From: Rothia halotolerans
GTDB lineage: Bacteria > Actinomycetota > Actinomycetes > Actinomycetales > Micrococcaceae
Length of the DNA: 64,000 bases
Assembly: GCF_004136635.1 (NCBI RefSeq)
Contig: NZ_NOIU01000001.1
Coordinates: 434,001-498,000 of the forward strand
Direction of reading: 5' to 3'
Numbering within the stretch: the first letter of the stretch is position 1; the number at the start of each line of letters is the position of its first letter. Both the position numbers and the translations under genes were made by a program. The notes below the pieces were generated by a model, which made no database searches, had not been told where the DNA came from, and was given only the letters and a program-made list of their open reading frames with translations. Shown here piece by piece: positions 18,560 through 26,873 of the stretch.

Positions 18560-19405
18560 ATGTCGTATCACCGCAATGAACGCGCCGCTCAGCTGCCCGC
18601 CCGCCTCTCCCGCTCGTGGCTGCTGACCAATGCCTCCGACGCCTCCCTGTACGGGCCCGCCTCCGAGTCGGAGGCCGACTCCGTGATCCTGGACATCGAG
18701 GACGCCTGCCCGGCCGAGGAGAAGCCCGCCGCCCGTCAGCGCGTCGTCGAGGCCCTGAACGACGGCATGAAGGCCTGGGTCCGCATCAACGACATCCACA
18801 CGGAGTTCTGGGAGGACGACCTCGCCGCCCTCTCCGAGGCCAAGGGCCTGCGCGGCATCGTGCTGGCCAAGACCGAGCACCCGGACCACGTCACCCGCAC
18901 GGCCATGATGTCCCGCGCCGGCACGCCGATCATCGCCCTGATCGAGTCCGCGGTGGGGATCGTCAACGCCGTGGACATCGCCCGCGCCCCGGGCACCTTC
19001 CGCCTGGCCTTCGGCCTGGGCGACTACCGCAAGGACACCGGCGTCAGCAACGACGCGATGGCCCTGGCCTACGCGCGCTCGGCCCTGGTAGTCGCCTCCC
19101 GCGTGGGCGAGCTGCCCGGACCCATCGACGGCCCGGCCAACGGGGTCGACGAGACGGGGCTGCGGGAGGCCTGCAAGGTCACCGCCTCGATGGGCATGAC
19201 GGGGAAGCTCACCCTGCAGCCGGGCCAGACCGAGGGCATCAACAGCGCCCTGGCGCCCTCCGAGGAGGAGATCCGCTGGGCCCGCGAGATGCTGCAGAAG
19301 AGCAAGGGCGGGGAGGTCCCCAAGGACGGCTCCTACCTGCCGCGCCTGGCCCGCGCCCGCAAGGTCTCCGAGCTGGCGCAGACCTACGGGATGTGGGGCA
19401 ACTAA
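18560..19405 (+). CDS. HpcH/HpaI aldolase / citrate lyase beta-like protein (CoA-ester lyase)
   Basis: 281-residue TIM-barrel lyase of the CitE-like group that cleaves or forms C-C bonds next to a carboxylate or CoA ester using Mg2+. The metal/substrate blocks VILDIEDACP and LIESAVGIVNA (with its catalytic-type Glu) are clear. The block usually reading FGAEDF is here FGLGDYRKDTG, so the acidic metal ligand position differs from standard CitE. Start at 18560 fits the GAGG ribosome site better than the ATG at 18548, which abuts it. No cit genes are nearby. Confidence 0.82.
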   Translation: MSYHRNERAAQLPARLSRSWLLTNASDASLYGPASESEADSVILDIEDACPAEEKPAARQRVVEALNDGMKAWVRINDIHTEFWEDDLAALSEAKGLRGIVLAKTEHPDHVTRTAMMSRAGTPIIALIESAVGIVNAVDIARAPGTFRLAFGLGDYRKDTGVSNDAMALAYARSALVVASRVGELPGPIDGPANGVDETGLREACKVTASMGMTGKLTLQPGQTEGINSALAPSEEEIRWAREMLQKSKGGEVPKDGSYLPRLARARKVSELAQTYGMWGN

Positions 19406-19453
19406 CCCCTTCTCCTTCCACGTCGGCCGACGTGCATCCGGGCCGTGCCGCCC

Positions 19454-19987
19454 TCAGCCGCGCCGGACGCCGTGGAGGCTCCGAGAGGTCGGGTGCGGTG
19501 GCTCGTGCGCGGCGGCCGCTGGGGCCTGCGCGATGCGCAGCAGCCGCTTCGCCTCGAGGATCTGCTCCTCGACGGCGGTGATGCGGCGCTCGACGGACTC
19601 TGCCGTGGAGCAGCCGGCGGCGGGGCATGCCCCGCCGCAGCGCAGCATGGCGAGCGCCTCGGCGCACTGGGCCACCGCGTTGCCCGCCTTGGACAGCGTG
19701 CGGTGCAGCTCGGAGTAGCGGCCGTCGGGCGAGGCCGGGATGTCGGTCGACTCGCTCGGCGCGAGCCGCTGAGCGGAGGCGGCTACCTCCCGCACCTGCG
19801 GCAGCAGGTCGGCCAGCCGGTTGGCCGCCGGCACGAGGGCCTCCAGGAGGGGTCCCTCCTCCACTCGCTCGAGGATCTGGTGGAAGCGGTCCAGGCCGCG
19901 CCTGAACCTGTCGTGGGCCCGGCGCCACACCCCCTGCCCCAGCTCAGCGTTGTCGCGCCGGGTCTGCACGAAGTCCTTGAGTCCCAT
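19454..19987 (-). CDS. Hypothetical coiled-coil protein with cysteine cluster
   Basis: 177 residues, function not recognised. It is mostly alpha-helical with long amphipathic stretches (around RAHDRFRRGLDRFHQILERVEE and the AVEEQILEAKRLL segment). A cysteine-rich loop, LRCGGACPAAGC at about residue 115-126, could bind metal or form disulfides. GGAGG precedes the ATG. Upstream on the same strand is a promoter-like TATCCT box with a near-palindrome TTAGGTGTACCTCA overlapping the likely start point. Confidence 0.65.
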   Translation of the reverse strand: MGLKDFVQTRRDNAELGQGVWRRAHDRFRRGLDRFHQILERVEEGPLLEALVPAANRLADLLPQVREVAASAQRLAPSESTDIPASPDGRYSELHRTLSKAGNAVAQCAEALAMLRCGGACPAAGCSTAESVERRITAVEEQILEAKRLLRIAQAPAAAAHEPPHPTSRSLHGVRRG

Positions 19988-20016
19988 CTCGGCCTCCCTC
20001 CGTGGTCGCGCGATGG

Positions 20017-20035
20017 TTAGGTGTACCTCACCAGG
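20017..20035 (-). promoter_or_regulatory. Candidate metal-regulator (DtxR/IdeR-like) operator
   Basis: TTAGGTGTACCTCACCAGG contains the near-palindrome TnAGGT-NN-ACCTnA. On the minus strand it shares 12 of 19 positions with the IdeR/DtxR consensus TTAGGTTAGSCTAACCTAA. It lies just behind a TATCCT -10 box, 30 bases before the 177-residue protein. The match is moderate. Confidence 0.35.
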
Positions 20036-20080
20036 ATATACGACTCGACGTTTGGTGACACCCTGTCAGGGGATATTAAA

Positions 20081-20114
20081 GGGCGCCTCCCCGGATCTCC
20101 CCGGGAAGGCGCCC
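20081..20114 (-). terminator. Terminator of cstA-ybdD
   Basis: Stem with 8 bp plus 5 bp around one mismatch (20081-20094 with 20101-20114); on the minus strand it is followed by TTTAATATC, a good rho-independent tail. Confidence 0.75.
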
Positions 20115-20209
20115 TCGCCTCGGCTCCTCAGCGCTGCCGGTTCCGCGTGATGCCGCTTCTCAGAGGTCTCTCCCCCTCAGCGGCTCCCGCCCCTCAGCGA
20201 CGTCGTCCC

Positions 20210-20464
20210 TCAGCAGCAGCGCCCCTGCGGGTTCGCCTCCTGGTGCGCGGACAGCTCGCGCCAGTACTCGCGCTCGCTCAGCGGCTCGCCGGAGCAGCCG
20301 CTGCGCCGATGGTACTCGAGGTAGCGCTCGTACTTGTCCGCGCCGAGCACCCCGCTGGCGAACCGCATCGCACGCGGTCCGCCCAGCCGGCGCCACCAGC
20401 GGGCGAGGGGCCCGGGCCCGGCCTCAGTGCCCCGATCGGGGCGCGCGTCCGGTCTGCGCGTCAT
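20210..20464 (-). CDS. YbdD/YjiX family protein
   Basis: 84-residue small cytoplasmic protein of the YbdD/YjiX (DUF466) family, regularly encoded after CstA-type pyruvate/peptide carriers and needed for their function in E. coli. The family core is visible: Trp-Trp-Arg-Arg near the start, FASGVLGADKYERYLEYHRR and the cysteine-ended SEREYWRE...RCC tail. Its ATG lies 41 bases inside the 3' end of cstA in another frame; an unmarked later start is possible since the first 20 residues are not conserved. Confidence 0.88.
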   Translation of the reverse strand: MTRRPDARPDRGTEAGPGPLARWWRRLGGPRAMRFASGVLGADKYERYLEYHRRSGCSGEPLSEREYWRELSAHQEANPQGRCC

Positions 20465-22700
20465 AGCTCTCCCACTTCCTCTCCAGCTCCCGCTCGGCGG
20501 GCGTGGCGATCATGCCCGCCGGGGCGTACAGGCGCGATTCGACGAACGGGTCCTCGTGGTCCTTCCCCGGCCGCCCGGCTACGGAGCGCGCCGCCTTGTA
20601 CGCCGCGATGAGCACGACGACGATGGTCAGCACCACGAACAGGATGGACAGCGAGCCCTGCACCAGGGTGTTCCGGATGACCGCCTGGATCGCCTCCGGC
20701 GTCTGCGCCGTCCCGAAACTCTCCGCGCCGGAGGCCAGCGCCTCCTTGGCCTCGAAGTGGTTGGCCCAGTAGCCGATCCCCGGGTCCGGGGAGAAGATCT
20801 TCTGCCACGAGCCGGTCACGGTGACGACGACGTCGAAGGCCAGCGGCAGGATGACCACCCACAGGTACCTGACCGCGCCCCGGTGCGCCGCGATGGCCAG
20901 GCACACGGCCAGCGCGATGGCGGCCAGCAACTGGTTGGCGATGCCGAACAGCGGGAAGAAGGTGTTGATCCCGCCGAGCGGGTCGGTGACCCCGAGCAGG
21001 AGGATGGACCCCCACCCGGCCACCATGATCGCCGTCGTCAGCCAGGCCCCCACGCGCCACGAGGGGTCCTTGAACTTCGGGACGAAGTTGCCGAGGGTGT
21101 CCTGCAGCATGAAGCGCGCGACGCGGGTGCCGGCGTCGACGGCGGTCAGGATGAACAGCGCCTCGAACATGATGGCGAAGTGGTACCAGAAGCTCATCAG
21201 GTCCAGCCCGGGCAGCATCGAGTGCATGATCCCGGCCATGCCGACCGCCAGCGTCGGGGCGCCGCCGGTCCGGGAGACGATCGTGTGCTCGCCGACCCCC
21301 TGCGCCGTCGCGTCGAGCTGGCCGGGGGTCACGTCGACGCCGGTCAGGCCGAGGGAGTTGACGAAGGCGGCGGCGCCCTCGATGGTCCCCCCGGTCGCGC
21401 CGGCGCCGGCGTTCATCGCGAAGTAGATGCCCCGGTCCACGGTCAGCGCGGCGACCAGGGCCATGATCGCCACGAAGGACTCCATGCACATCCCGCCGTA
21501 GCCGATGAAGCGGGTCTGGCGCTCCTTCTCGACCATCTTGGGGGTGGTGCCCGAGGCGATCAGGGCGTGGAACCCGGAGAGCGCCCCGCAGGCGATGGTC
21601 ACGAAGAGGAAGGGGAAGAGGGAGCCGGTGAACACCGGGCCGTCGTCGCGCGAGGCGAACTCGCTGAAGGCCGGCACGGAGATCTCCGGGCGCACGATCA
21701 CGATGCCCACCGCCAGCAGCAGGATGGTGCCGATCTTCATGAAGGTGGAGAGGTAGTCGCGCGGGGCCAGCAGCAGCCAGACCGGCAGGATCGCGGCGAT
21801 GAAGCCGTAGACGATCACGCACCAGGCCAGGGTCACCCGGTCCAGCGTCAGATACTCGATGCCCCAGTCGGAGTAGCCCACGTACCCGCCGGCGATGATC
21901 GCGGCCAGCAGCAGGACGAATCCGATGACGGAGACCTCCATGACCTTGCCGGGCCGGATGTAGCGGAGGTAGATGCCCATGAACAGCGCGATCGGGATGG
22001 TCATCCCCACGGAGAACACGCCCCACGGGGACTCGCCCAGGGCATTGACGACCACCAGGGCGAGGATCGCGGTGATGATGACCATGATGACCAGCGTCGC
22101 GATGATCGCGGCGTACCCGCCGACGACGCCGAGCTCGTCCTTGGCCATCTGCCCCAGCGAGCGGCCGCCGCGGCGCATCGAAAAGAACAGCACCAGATAG
22201 TCCTGCACGGCGCCGGCCAGGATGACGCCGACGATGATCCAGATGGTGCCCGGCAGGTACCCCATCTGCGCCGCGAGCACCGGGCCGACCAGGGGCCCCG
22301 CGCCGGCGATCGCCGCGAAGTGGTGCCCGTAGAGCACGCGGCGGTCGGTGGGCATGTAGTCCTTGCCGTCGGCCATGTACTCCGCCGGGGTGGCCCGCCG
22401 GTCGTCGGGGCGGATCAGCTTGTTCTCGATGAACTTCGAGTAGAAGCGGTAGCCGATGAAGTAGCTGCAGACGGCCGCGAAGACGAACCAGATGCCGTTG
22501 ACGGTCTCGCCTCGGACCAGCGCGACCATGACCCAGCTGACGCCGCCGAGCACGGCGATGGCGGTCCAGATCAGGATCTTGCGCCAGTTCCAGCCGCCGT
22601 GCTCGGCCTCCAGGACCTCGGGCTCGACGTGGTTGGGCGGTTCTTCGGGACCGGGGCCGTCCGGTCCTCGCTGCTGTGCTTCGGACGCAGCCGTGCTCAT
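20424..22700 (-). CDS. cstA: Carbon starvation protein CstA, pyruvate/peptide carrier
   Basis: 758-residue polytopic inner-membrane carrier. The conserved CstA blocks AAIAGAGPLVGPVLAAQMGY, LVLFFSMRRGGRS and the DAGTRVARFMLQD region are complete, with about 16-18 membrane spans. The family imports pyruvate (BtsT/CstA) and possibly peptides when sugars run out. It is followed by the partner ybdD. The 113-base upstream gap holds two inverted repeats that look like regulator sites. Confidence 0.93.
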   Translation of the reverse strand: MSTAASEAQQRGPDGPGPEEPPNHVEPEVLEAEHGGWNWRKILIWTAIAVLGGVSWVMVALVRGETVNGIWFVFAAVCSYFIGYRFYSKFIENKLIRPDDRRATPAEYMADGKDYMPTDRRVLYGHHFAAIAGAGPLVGPVLAAQMGYLPGTIWIIVGVILAGAVQDYLVLFFSMRRGGRSLGQMAKDELGVVGGYAAIIATLVIMVIITAILALVVVNALGESPWGVFSVGMTIPIALFMGIYLRYIRPGKVMEVSVIGFVLLLAAIIAGGYVGYSDWGIEYLTLDRVTLAWCVIVYGFIAAILPVWLLLAPRDYLSTFMKIGTILLLAVGIVIVRPEISVPAFSEFASRDDGPVFTGSLFPFLFVTIACGALSGFHALIASGTTPKMVEKERQTRFIGYGGMCMESFVAIMALVAALTVDRGIYFAMNAGAGATGGTIEGAAAFVNSLGLTGVDVTPGQLDATAQGVGEHTIVSRTGGAPTLAVGMAGIMHSMLPGLDLMSFWYHFAIMFEALFILTAVDAGTRVARFMLQDTLGNFVPKFKDPSWRVGAWLTTAIMVAGWGSILLLGVTDPLGGINTFFPLFGIANQLLAAIALAVCLAIAAHRGAVRYLWVVILPLAFDVVVTVTGSWQKIFSPDPGIGYWANHFEAKEALASGAESFGTAQTPEAIQAVIRNTLVQGSLSILFVVLTIVVVLIAAYKAARSVAGRPGKDHEDPFVESRLYAPAGMIATPAERELERKWESYDAQTGRAPRSGH

Positions 22701-22731
22701 GGTGAGCCTCCATTGCCTCAGGGGTGCGGTG

Positions 22732-22753
22732 ATGATGAGATACAGCTCATCAT
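22732..22753 (-). promoter_or_regulatory. Inverted repeat upstream of cstA, site 1
   Basis: ATGATGAG-N6-CTCATCAT, perfect 8-bp arms, 32-53 bases upstream of the cstA ATG; a likely binding site for a dimeric regulator of carbon-starvation response. Confidence 0.5.
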
Positions 22754-22763
22754 GGCATATGGC

Positions 22764-22777
22764 CTACCGCACGGTAG
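22764..22777 (-). promoter_or_regulatory. Inverted repeat upstream of cstA, site 2
   Basis: CTACCG-CA-CGGTAG, perfect 6-bp arms, about 64-77 bases before the cstA start. Possible second operator. Confidence 0.4.
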
Positions 22778-22813
22778 AAGCGGGAGGGGCACCGCATCCC
22801 GGCCTTCCGGGAC

Positions 22814-23866
22814 CTACAGCGTCAGCAGCACCTTCCCCCGGTGCTCCCCGGAGTCGAAGTACTCGTGGGCCCGCCGCACCTGATCGAGGGGGAACCTCCG
22901 GTCCACCAGCGGGTCGATCACGCCGTCGCGGAGCAGGGGCCACACCGTCGCCGCCATCCCGGCGAGGACCTCGCCCTTCTCCTCCGCGGAGCGGGAACGC
23001 AGCGTCGTCCCTCCCACGGAGGCCCGCTTGGCCATCAGCCGGGAGAGGTCCAGCTCCCCGGCGCGCCCGCCCTGCACCGCGATCACGACCAGGCGCCCCT
23101 CGGTGCCCAGCGCCTTCACGTTGGGCTCGAGGTAGCTGCCGCCGACGACGTCCAGGATGGCCCGCACGCCCTCGCCCTCGGTCCGTTCCCGGACCACCTC
23201 GGCGAAGTCCTCCTCGCGGTACTGCACGACGACGACCTCGCCCGGCTCCCGCCGCCCGCCGCCGGCGAGCCGCTCGTCCTGGCGCCGCACCAGGTCCTCG
23301 ACCCAGCGGGCCTTCTCCGCGCTGCCCACGGTGGTGAACACGCGGTACCCGAGGGCGCGGCAGAGCTGGATCGCGTGCGCCCCGATCCCCCCGCTGCCGC
23401 CGTGGACCAGGACCGCCTCGCCGGGCCGGGAGGGGCCGGCCGGGTCCAGGCCGGCGACCATGAACAGGTTGGCCCACACCGTCGCCGCGACCTCCGGCAG
23501 GGCGGCGGCGGCCGCCAGTTCGACGCCGTCCGGGGCGGGCAGCACCTGCGCGTGGTGGACCGCGACCCGCTCCGCGTACCCGCCGCCTGCCAGCAGCGCG
23601 ACGACGGGCCGGCCCGGCTCGAGCGACGTCGCCCGGGCGGCCTCCTCGCCGACCTCCAGGACGGTGCCGGAGACCTCCAGCCCGTAGGTGGAGGGGGCGC
23701 CGGGAGGCGGCGGGTAGTGGCCCTTGCGCTGGACGGCGTCGGCGCGGTTGAGGCCCGCGGCGGTCACCCGGATGAGGACCTCCTGCGGCCCAGGGCGGGG
23801 ATCGGGGATCTCGGTGACCTCCAGGACCTCGGGGGCTCCGTGCTGCTGCTCGACGACGGCTCTCAT
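22814..23866 (-). CDS. NAD(P)H:quinone oxidoreductase, zeta-crystallin type
   Basis: 350-residue medium-chain reductase. It has the GroES-like N-terminus (VTAAGLNRADAVQR) and the cofactor motif VLVHGGSGGIGAHA at about residue 155, and lacks the zinc-ligand cysteines of alcohol dehydrogenases, which places it with NADPH quinone oxidoreductases. A stretch RRQDERLAGGGRREPGE at about residue 200 is a small insertion. An AAGGGAA ribosome site precedes the ATG at 23866. It is monocistronic or leads into cstA. Confidence 0.87.
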   Translation of the reverse strand: MRAVVEQQHGAPEVLEVTEIPDPRPGPQEVLIRVTAAGLNRADAVQRKGHYPPPPGAPSTYGLEVSGTVLEVGEEAARATSLEPGRPVVALLAGGGYAERVAVHHAQVLPAPDGVELAAAAALPEVAATVWANLFMVAGLDPAGPSRPGEAVLVHGGSGGIGAHAIQLCRALGYRVFTTVGSAEKARWVEDLVRRQDERLAGGGRREPGEVVVVQYREEDFAEVVRERTEGEGVRAILDVVGGSYLEPNVKALGTEGRLVVIAVQGGRAGELDLSRLMAKRASVGGTTLRSRSAEEKGEVLAGMAATVWPLLRDGVIDPLVDRRFPLDQVRRAHEYFDSGEHRGKVLLTL

Positions 23867-23887
23867 GATCGCTGCGGTTCCCTTCCT

Positions 23888-23917
23888 TAGACAATCCGTT
23901 GCGGGGGCCGGTAAGCT
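23888..23917 (+). promoter_or_regulatory. Promoter of tRNA-Ser(TGA)
   Basis: TAGACA (23888-23893), 18-bp spacer, TAAGCT (23912-23917). Confidence 0.65.
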
Positions 23918-23975
23918 GACGTACTGCGCTCCCCGCCCCTGTCCCATGCTAGGCACGCCGGGCGAGCGCTGACGA

Positions 23976-24063
23976 GGAAGCTTGTCCGAGCGGCCGAAGG
24001 AGCCGGTCTTGAAAACCGGTGTGCGGCGACCCCGTACCATGGGTTCGAATCCCATAGCTTCCG
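23976..24063 (+). tRNA. tRNA-Ser (anticodon TGA)
   Basis: 88-nt class II tRNA with long variable arm. Acceptor stem 23976-23982/24056-24062, anticodon arm CCGGT-CTTGAAA-ACCGG with TGA at 24010-24012, discriminator G as in serine tRNAs. CCA is not encoded. Confidence 0.96.
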
Positions 24064-24073
24064 CGTGGACGAG

Positions 24074-24108
24074 GGCCCCCGGACCGCCGCGAGCGCGGTC
24101 CGGGGGCC
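24074..24108 (+). terminator. Terminator after tRNA-Ser(TGA)
   Basis: Perfect 14-bp stem (24074-24087 with 24095-24108) and TTCTC tail; it also ends the minus-strand Nudix gene. Confidence 0.8.
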
Positions 24109-24114
24109 TTCTCG

Positions 24115-24519
24115 TCACGGGCCTCCCAGGACCCCCGCCTCGGCGAGGTACACGTCCAGGTCGTCGGTCAGCGGCAGGAGCCTCAGCTCCTCGGGCGTGA
24201 CCCAGCGGGCGTCGGCGGCGTCGTCGTCCGGGCGGAGCTCGCCGCCCAGCAGGCGGGCCTCGAAGTCGTGGATGTCGTACGTCCGGCCGTCGCCGGCGGG
24301 GATCCGCAAGCTCCACAGCTCACGGCCCACCTCGACCCGCAGGCCGGTCTCCTCGAGCACCTCGCGGGCGGCGGCCTCGGCCAGCGTCTCCCCCGGCTCC
24401 GCCTTCCCGCCCGGCACGGACCACAGGCCCCGGCCGGGCTCGCGGCCGCGCTGGACGAGCAGGATGCGGCCCTCGGCGTCGAGGATCACCGCGCTGGCGG
24501 CCGGGACGATCTCGCTCAT
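24115..24519 (-). CDS. Nudix hydrolase (MutT-like)
   Basis: 134-residue hydrolase of nucleoside diphosphates linked to another group. The Nudix box GKAEPGETLAEAAAREVLEE...G contains all metal-binding glutamates. The C-terminal DDAADARWVTPEEL matches ADP-ribose-pyrophosphatase/ MutT-type enzymes. Its ATG overlaps the stop of the upstream FAD protein as ATGA, so both are made together. Exact substrate is not deducible. Confidence 0.88.
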   Translation of the reverse strand: MSEIVPAASAVILDAEGRILLVQRGREPGRGLWSVPGGKAEPGETLAEAAAREVLEETGLRVEVGRELWSLRIPAGDGRTYDIHDFEARLLGGELRPDDDAADARWVTPEELRLLPLTDDLDVYLAEAGVLGGP

Positions 24520-26495
24520 GCCGTGCCTCCCAGGACGTCCGCGACGACGTCGTCGGCGTGGGCCAGCGTCTGGGCGCTGAAGCGCAGGTCCGCGTCCGCC
24601 TCGGCCGCGATGGCCGTGCCCCACTGCGCGGAGGAGAGCTGGAGGCCCAGCACGTACACGTGCTGCGCGGCCTCGCCGGAGGGGCCGATGAGGCGGTACG
24701 GGGAGACGGTGACCTCGAAGCCGCGGCCGGGGACCGGCGCGGCGGAGTCGTCCATGGACCACTGCCAGGGCCGGGCGTAGCCGTCCTCGAAGAGCCGGCG
24801 GATCATCGGCGAGGTGCTGATCCGCACGTCGTTGGCCGGGGCCAGCGCCTCGACGAGAGACTCGGCGTGGACCGGCTCGTCGCGCACCCACGGGGAGGAG
24901 GCGACGAAGGTCCCCTCCCGCTCGTCCGGGCCGAAGACCGGGTCGGGGCCGAGGAAGCGCAGCGTCCCGGCCCGGGCGAGGGCCGCCATCTGCTGGATCC
25001 GCAGCACCGGCGGCCCGGAGGCCAGCCCGTCCACGAGGCTGGCAAACATCCGCTCGAGCCCGCGCACCCACGACTCGCCGCTGACCCCGTGGTCCTGCAC
25101 CGCGTACTTGGCCAGGGCGCGGGCCTGGTTCAGGGAGCCTATCGCCATCTTCAGCGGACTGTCCTCCCCCGCGAAGGAGGCCTCGACGTCGCGGTCCAGC
25201 AGGTGCACCACGGCCGCGGCGTACTCCTCGTGGGACTGGAAGCTCTGGCCGCCGAAGGGGCGCGTCAGGCGCTCGGGGCGCAGGATCAGCTGCGGCTCGA
25301 CCCGCTCGGTGGTGAGCCGCTCCAGCCGCGTCCACCAGGAGACGTGGTCGGCGTCCCGCATGATCTCGTCCACCTCGCGCAGGAACTGCTCCGCGTCGCC
25401 GGCGATGGCCTCCGGGCTCACCCGCGCCATCGTCCTGTAGTAGTTCCACTGGGCATCCCTGCGCATCAGCGGCCAGTACTCGGTCTCGAAGTCGATCCGC
25501 CGGCCCTCTGCCTCCGCCTCCGCCCGGGTCCGGTCCACCAGCTCGCGAGTGAAGAACCGGTTCTCCACCGAGCGCGGGTAGTAGGAGTCCAGCACCGCCT
25601 TGGCCCGGTACGGGGTGCCCCGCCGGGACGCGACCCAGACCTGCGGCTCCAGTCCGCTGGGCCGGTAGAGCAGACGGTGCGGCCGCTCCGGGTCCGGCTC
25701 GAAGCCGCCGCCCCGGCCCTCCGTGAGCCGGGCCAGCACGTCGTGGAAGTTCAGGCCCATGCCCCGGATCAGCACCCGCTTCCCCGCCGGCAGGTCGTCC
25801 CAGTGGACGTCGGCGGGCACGGCGGGCGGCCAGTAGCCCAGGCCTCGGGCCGCGGCGAACTCCATGAGATCCCGCTGGTCGTCGTGCAGCGTCGCGTCCG
25901 TGTGGCCGAGGGCGAGCACCACGGCGTCGGCGGAGAGCACGACGCCGTCGCCCAGCTCCACGCGGTACCGCCGCGAGCTCTCCGCATCCGCCGGGGAGAG
26001 CCGGACGGCCTCCTGCGGGTGGTGGGTGATGGCGAGCCCGCGAGGCGCCCCGGCGCGGATCCTGGCGTAGACGTCCGCGAGGTAGGTGCCGTAGATCTTG
26101 CGGGAGGGGAAGCCCGTCCGGGTGAGCGCGCGCAGCTCGGCCAGGTCCTCGTCGGAGAGGCCGACCAGCGCGTGGTCAGGGTCGGCGGCCGTCTCCGCGC
26201 GCCAGCGCTCGAAGGAGAGGCCGCGCAGCATCGGGATCGGCTCGGGGAAGCCCGCCGCCGAGGCGACGGTGGCCGCCGTCGGGACCACGGTGGGGAACAG
26301 GCTCGGGGTGTTCATCAGGAAGTGCCGCGACTGGTCGGTCCGCCACACGTGCCCCGGCCCGGGAGGGAAGGGGTCGACGACGTGCGCGTCCACCCTCCCC
26401 CCGGGCTCGGCGGCCACGTGCGCGGCCAGCCGCTCCAGGACGGAGAGGCCGCGGGGCCCGCCTCCGATGATCACGATGTGCTGCGTTCTACCCAT
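24516..26495 (-). CDS. FAD/NAD(P)-binding protein
   Basis: 659-residue protein of the FAD-NAD(P)-binding (NAD_binding_9) group. The N-terminal motif IVIIGGGPRGLSVLERL is a dinucleotide-binding Rossmann loop, and DAVVLALGHTD is the second FAD-contact block. These proteins occur in siderophore and amino-acid hydroxylating contexts in actinomycetes but no role is established here. A TACCCT box 7 nt before the ATG, and no ribosome site, suggest a leaderless message. Confidence 0.8.
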   Translation of the reverse strand: MGRTQHIVIIGGGPRGLSVLERLAAHVAAEPGGRVDAHVVDPFPPGPGHVWRTDQSRHFLMNTPSLFPTVVPTAATVASAAGFPEPIPMLRGLSFERWRAETAADPDHALVGLSDEDLAELRALTRTGFPSRKIYGTYLADVYARIRAGAPRGLAITHHPQEAVRLSPADAESSRRYRVELGDGVVLSADAVVLALGHTDATLHDDQRDLMEFAAARGLGYWPPAVPADVHWDDLPAGKRVLIRGMGLNFHDVLARLTEGRGGGFEPDPERPHRLLYRPSGLEPQVWVASRRGTPYRAKAVLDSYYPRSVENRFFTRELVDRTRAEAEAEGRRIDFETEYWPLMRRDAQWNYYRTMARVSPEAIAGDAEQFLREVDEIMRDADHVSWWTRLERLTTERVEPQLILRPERLTRPFGGQSFQSHEEYAAAVVHLLDRDVEASFAGEDSPLKMAIGSLNQARALAKYAVQDHGVSGESWVRGLERMFASLVDGLASGPPVLRIQQMAALARAGTLRFLGPDPVFGPDEREGTFVASSPWVRDEPVHAESLVEALAPANDVRISTSPMIRRLFEDGYARPWQWSMDDSAAPVPGRGFEVTVSPYRLIGPSGEAAQHVYVLGLQLSSAQWGTAIAAEADADLRFSAQTLAHADDVVADVLGGTA

Positions 26496-26502
26496 GCCTC
26501 TC

Positions 26503-26508
26503 AGGGTA
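26503..26508 (-). promoter_or_regulatory. -10 box, leaderless promoter of FAD protein-Nudix operon
   Basis: TACCCT on the minus strand, 7 nt before the ATG at 26495. Confidence 0.5.
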
Positions 26509-26566
26509 GCCGGGCCGACGCCGGGGAGAGCCCCGGGCGGGGCGCCGTCCGCGCAGGAGCCCGGCT

Positions 26567-26596
26567 TTGACCGCGCGGAGTGTTCCCCGATAAGCT
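26567..26596 (+). promoter_or_regulatory. Promoter of tRNA-Ser(GCT)
   Basis: TTGACC (26567-26572), 18-bp spacer, TAAGCT (26591-26596). Confidence 0.7.
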
Positions 26597-26647
26597 GTGA
26601 GGGCTGTGCCGTTGGACGGGTTCGTTTCCGTCCGCCGGAGTCAGCAT

Positions 26648-26736
26648 GGAGACGTGCCAGAGCGGCCGAATGGACTTCACTGCTAATGAAGGGTCGGGAT
26701 AAAACTCGACCGGGGGTTCAAATCCCCCCGTCTCCG
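26648..26736 (+). tRNA. tRNA-Ser (anticodon GCT)
   Basis: 89-nt class II tRNA. Acceptor stem 26648-26654/26729-26735, anticodon arm CTTCA-CTGCTAA-TGAAG with GCT at 26682-26684, long variable arm, discriminator G. Confidence 0.96.
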
Positions 26737-26743
26737 CCCAGCG

Positions 26744-26785
26744 ACCCGGGTCGCGCCATCGTCCTTTCGACGGCGCGGCCCGGGT
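26744..26785 (+). terminator. Terminator after tRNA-Ser(GCT)
   Basis: 14-bp stem with one G-T pair (26744-26757 with 26772-26785) followed by TCTCTCGTT. Confidence 0.75.
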
Positions 26786-26873
26786 TCTCTCGTTCTCGGG
26801 GCCGGCTCTCAGACCCGGACTCGTTCCCGTGCCCGGCCCATATCTTGAGTCCGGCTCGGACCTCGGGCCCGGC

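Noticed and set aside
20334-22883. 849-codon plus-strand frame across cstA
   Set aside because: Antisense shadow rich in His/Asp/Arg, typical of reversed membrane protein codons.
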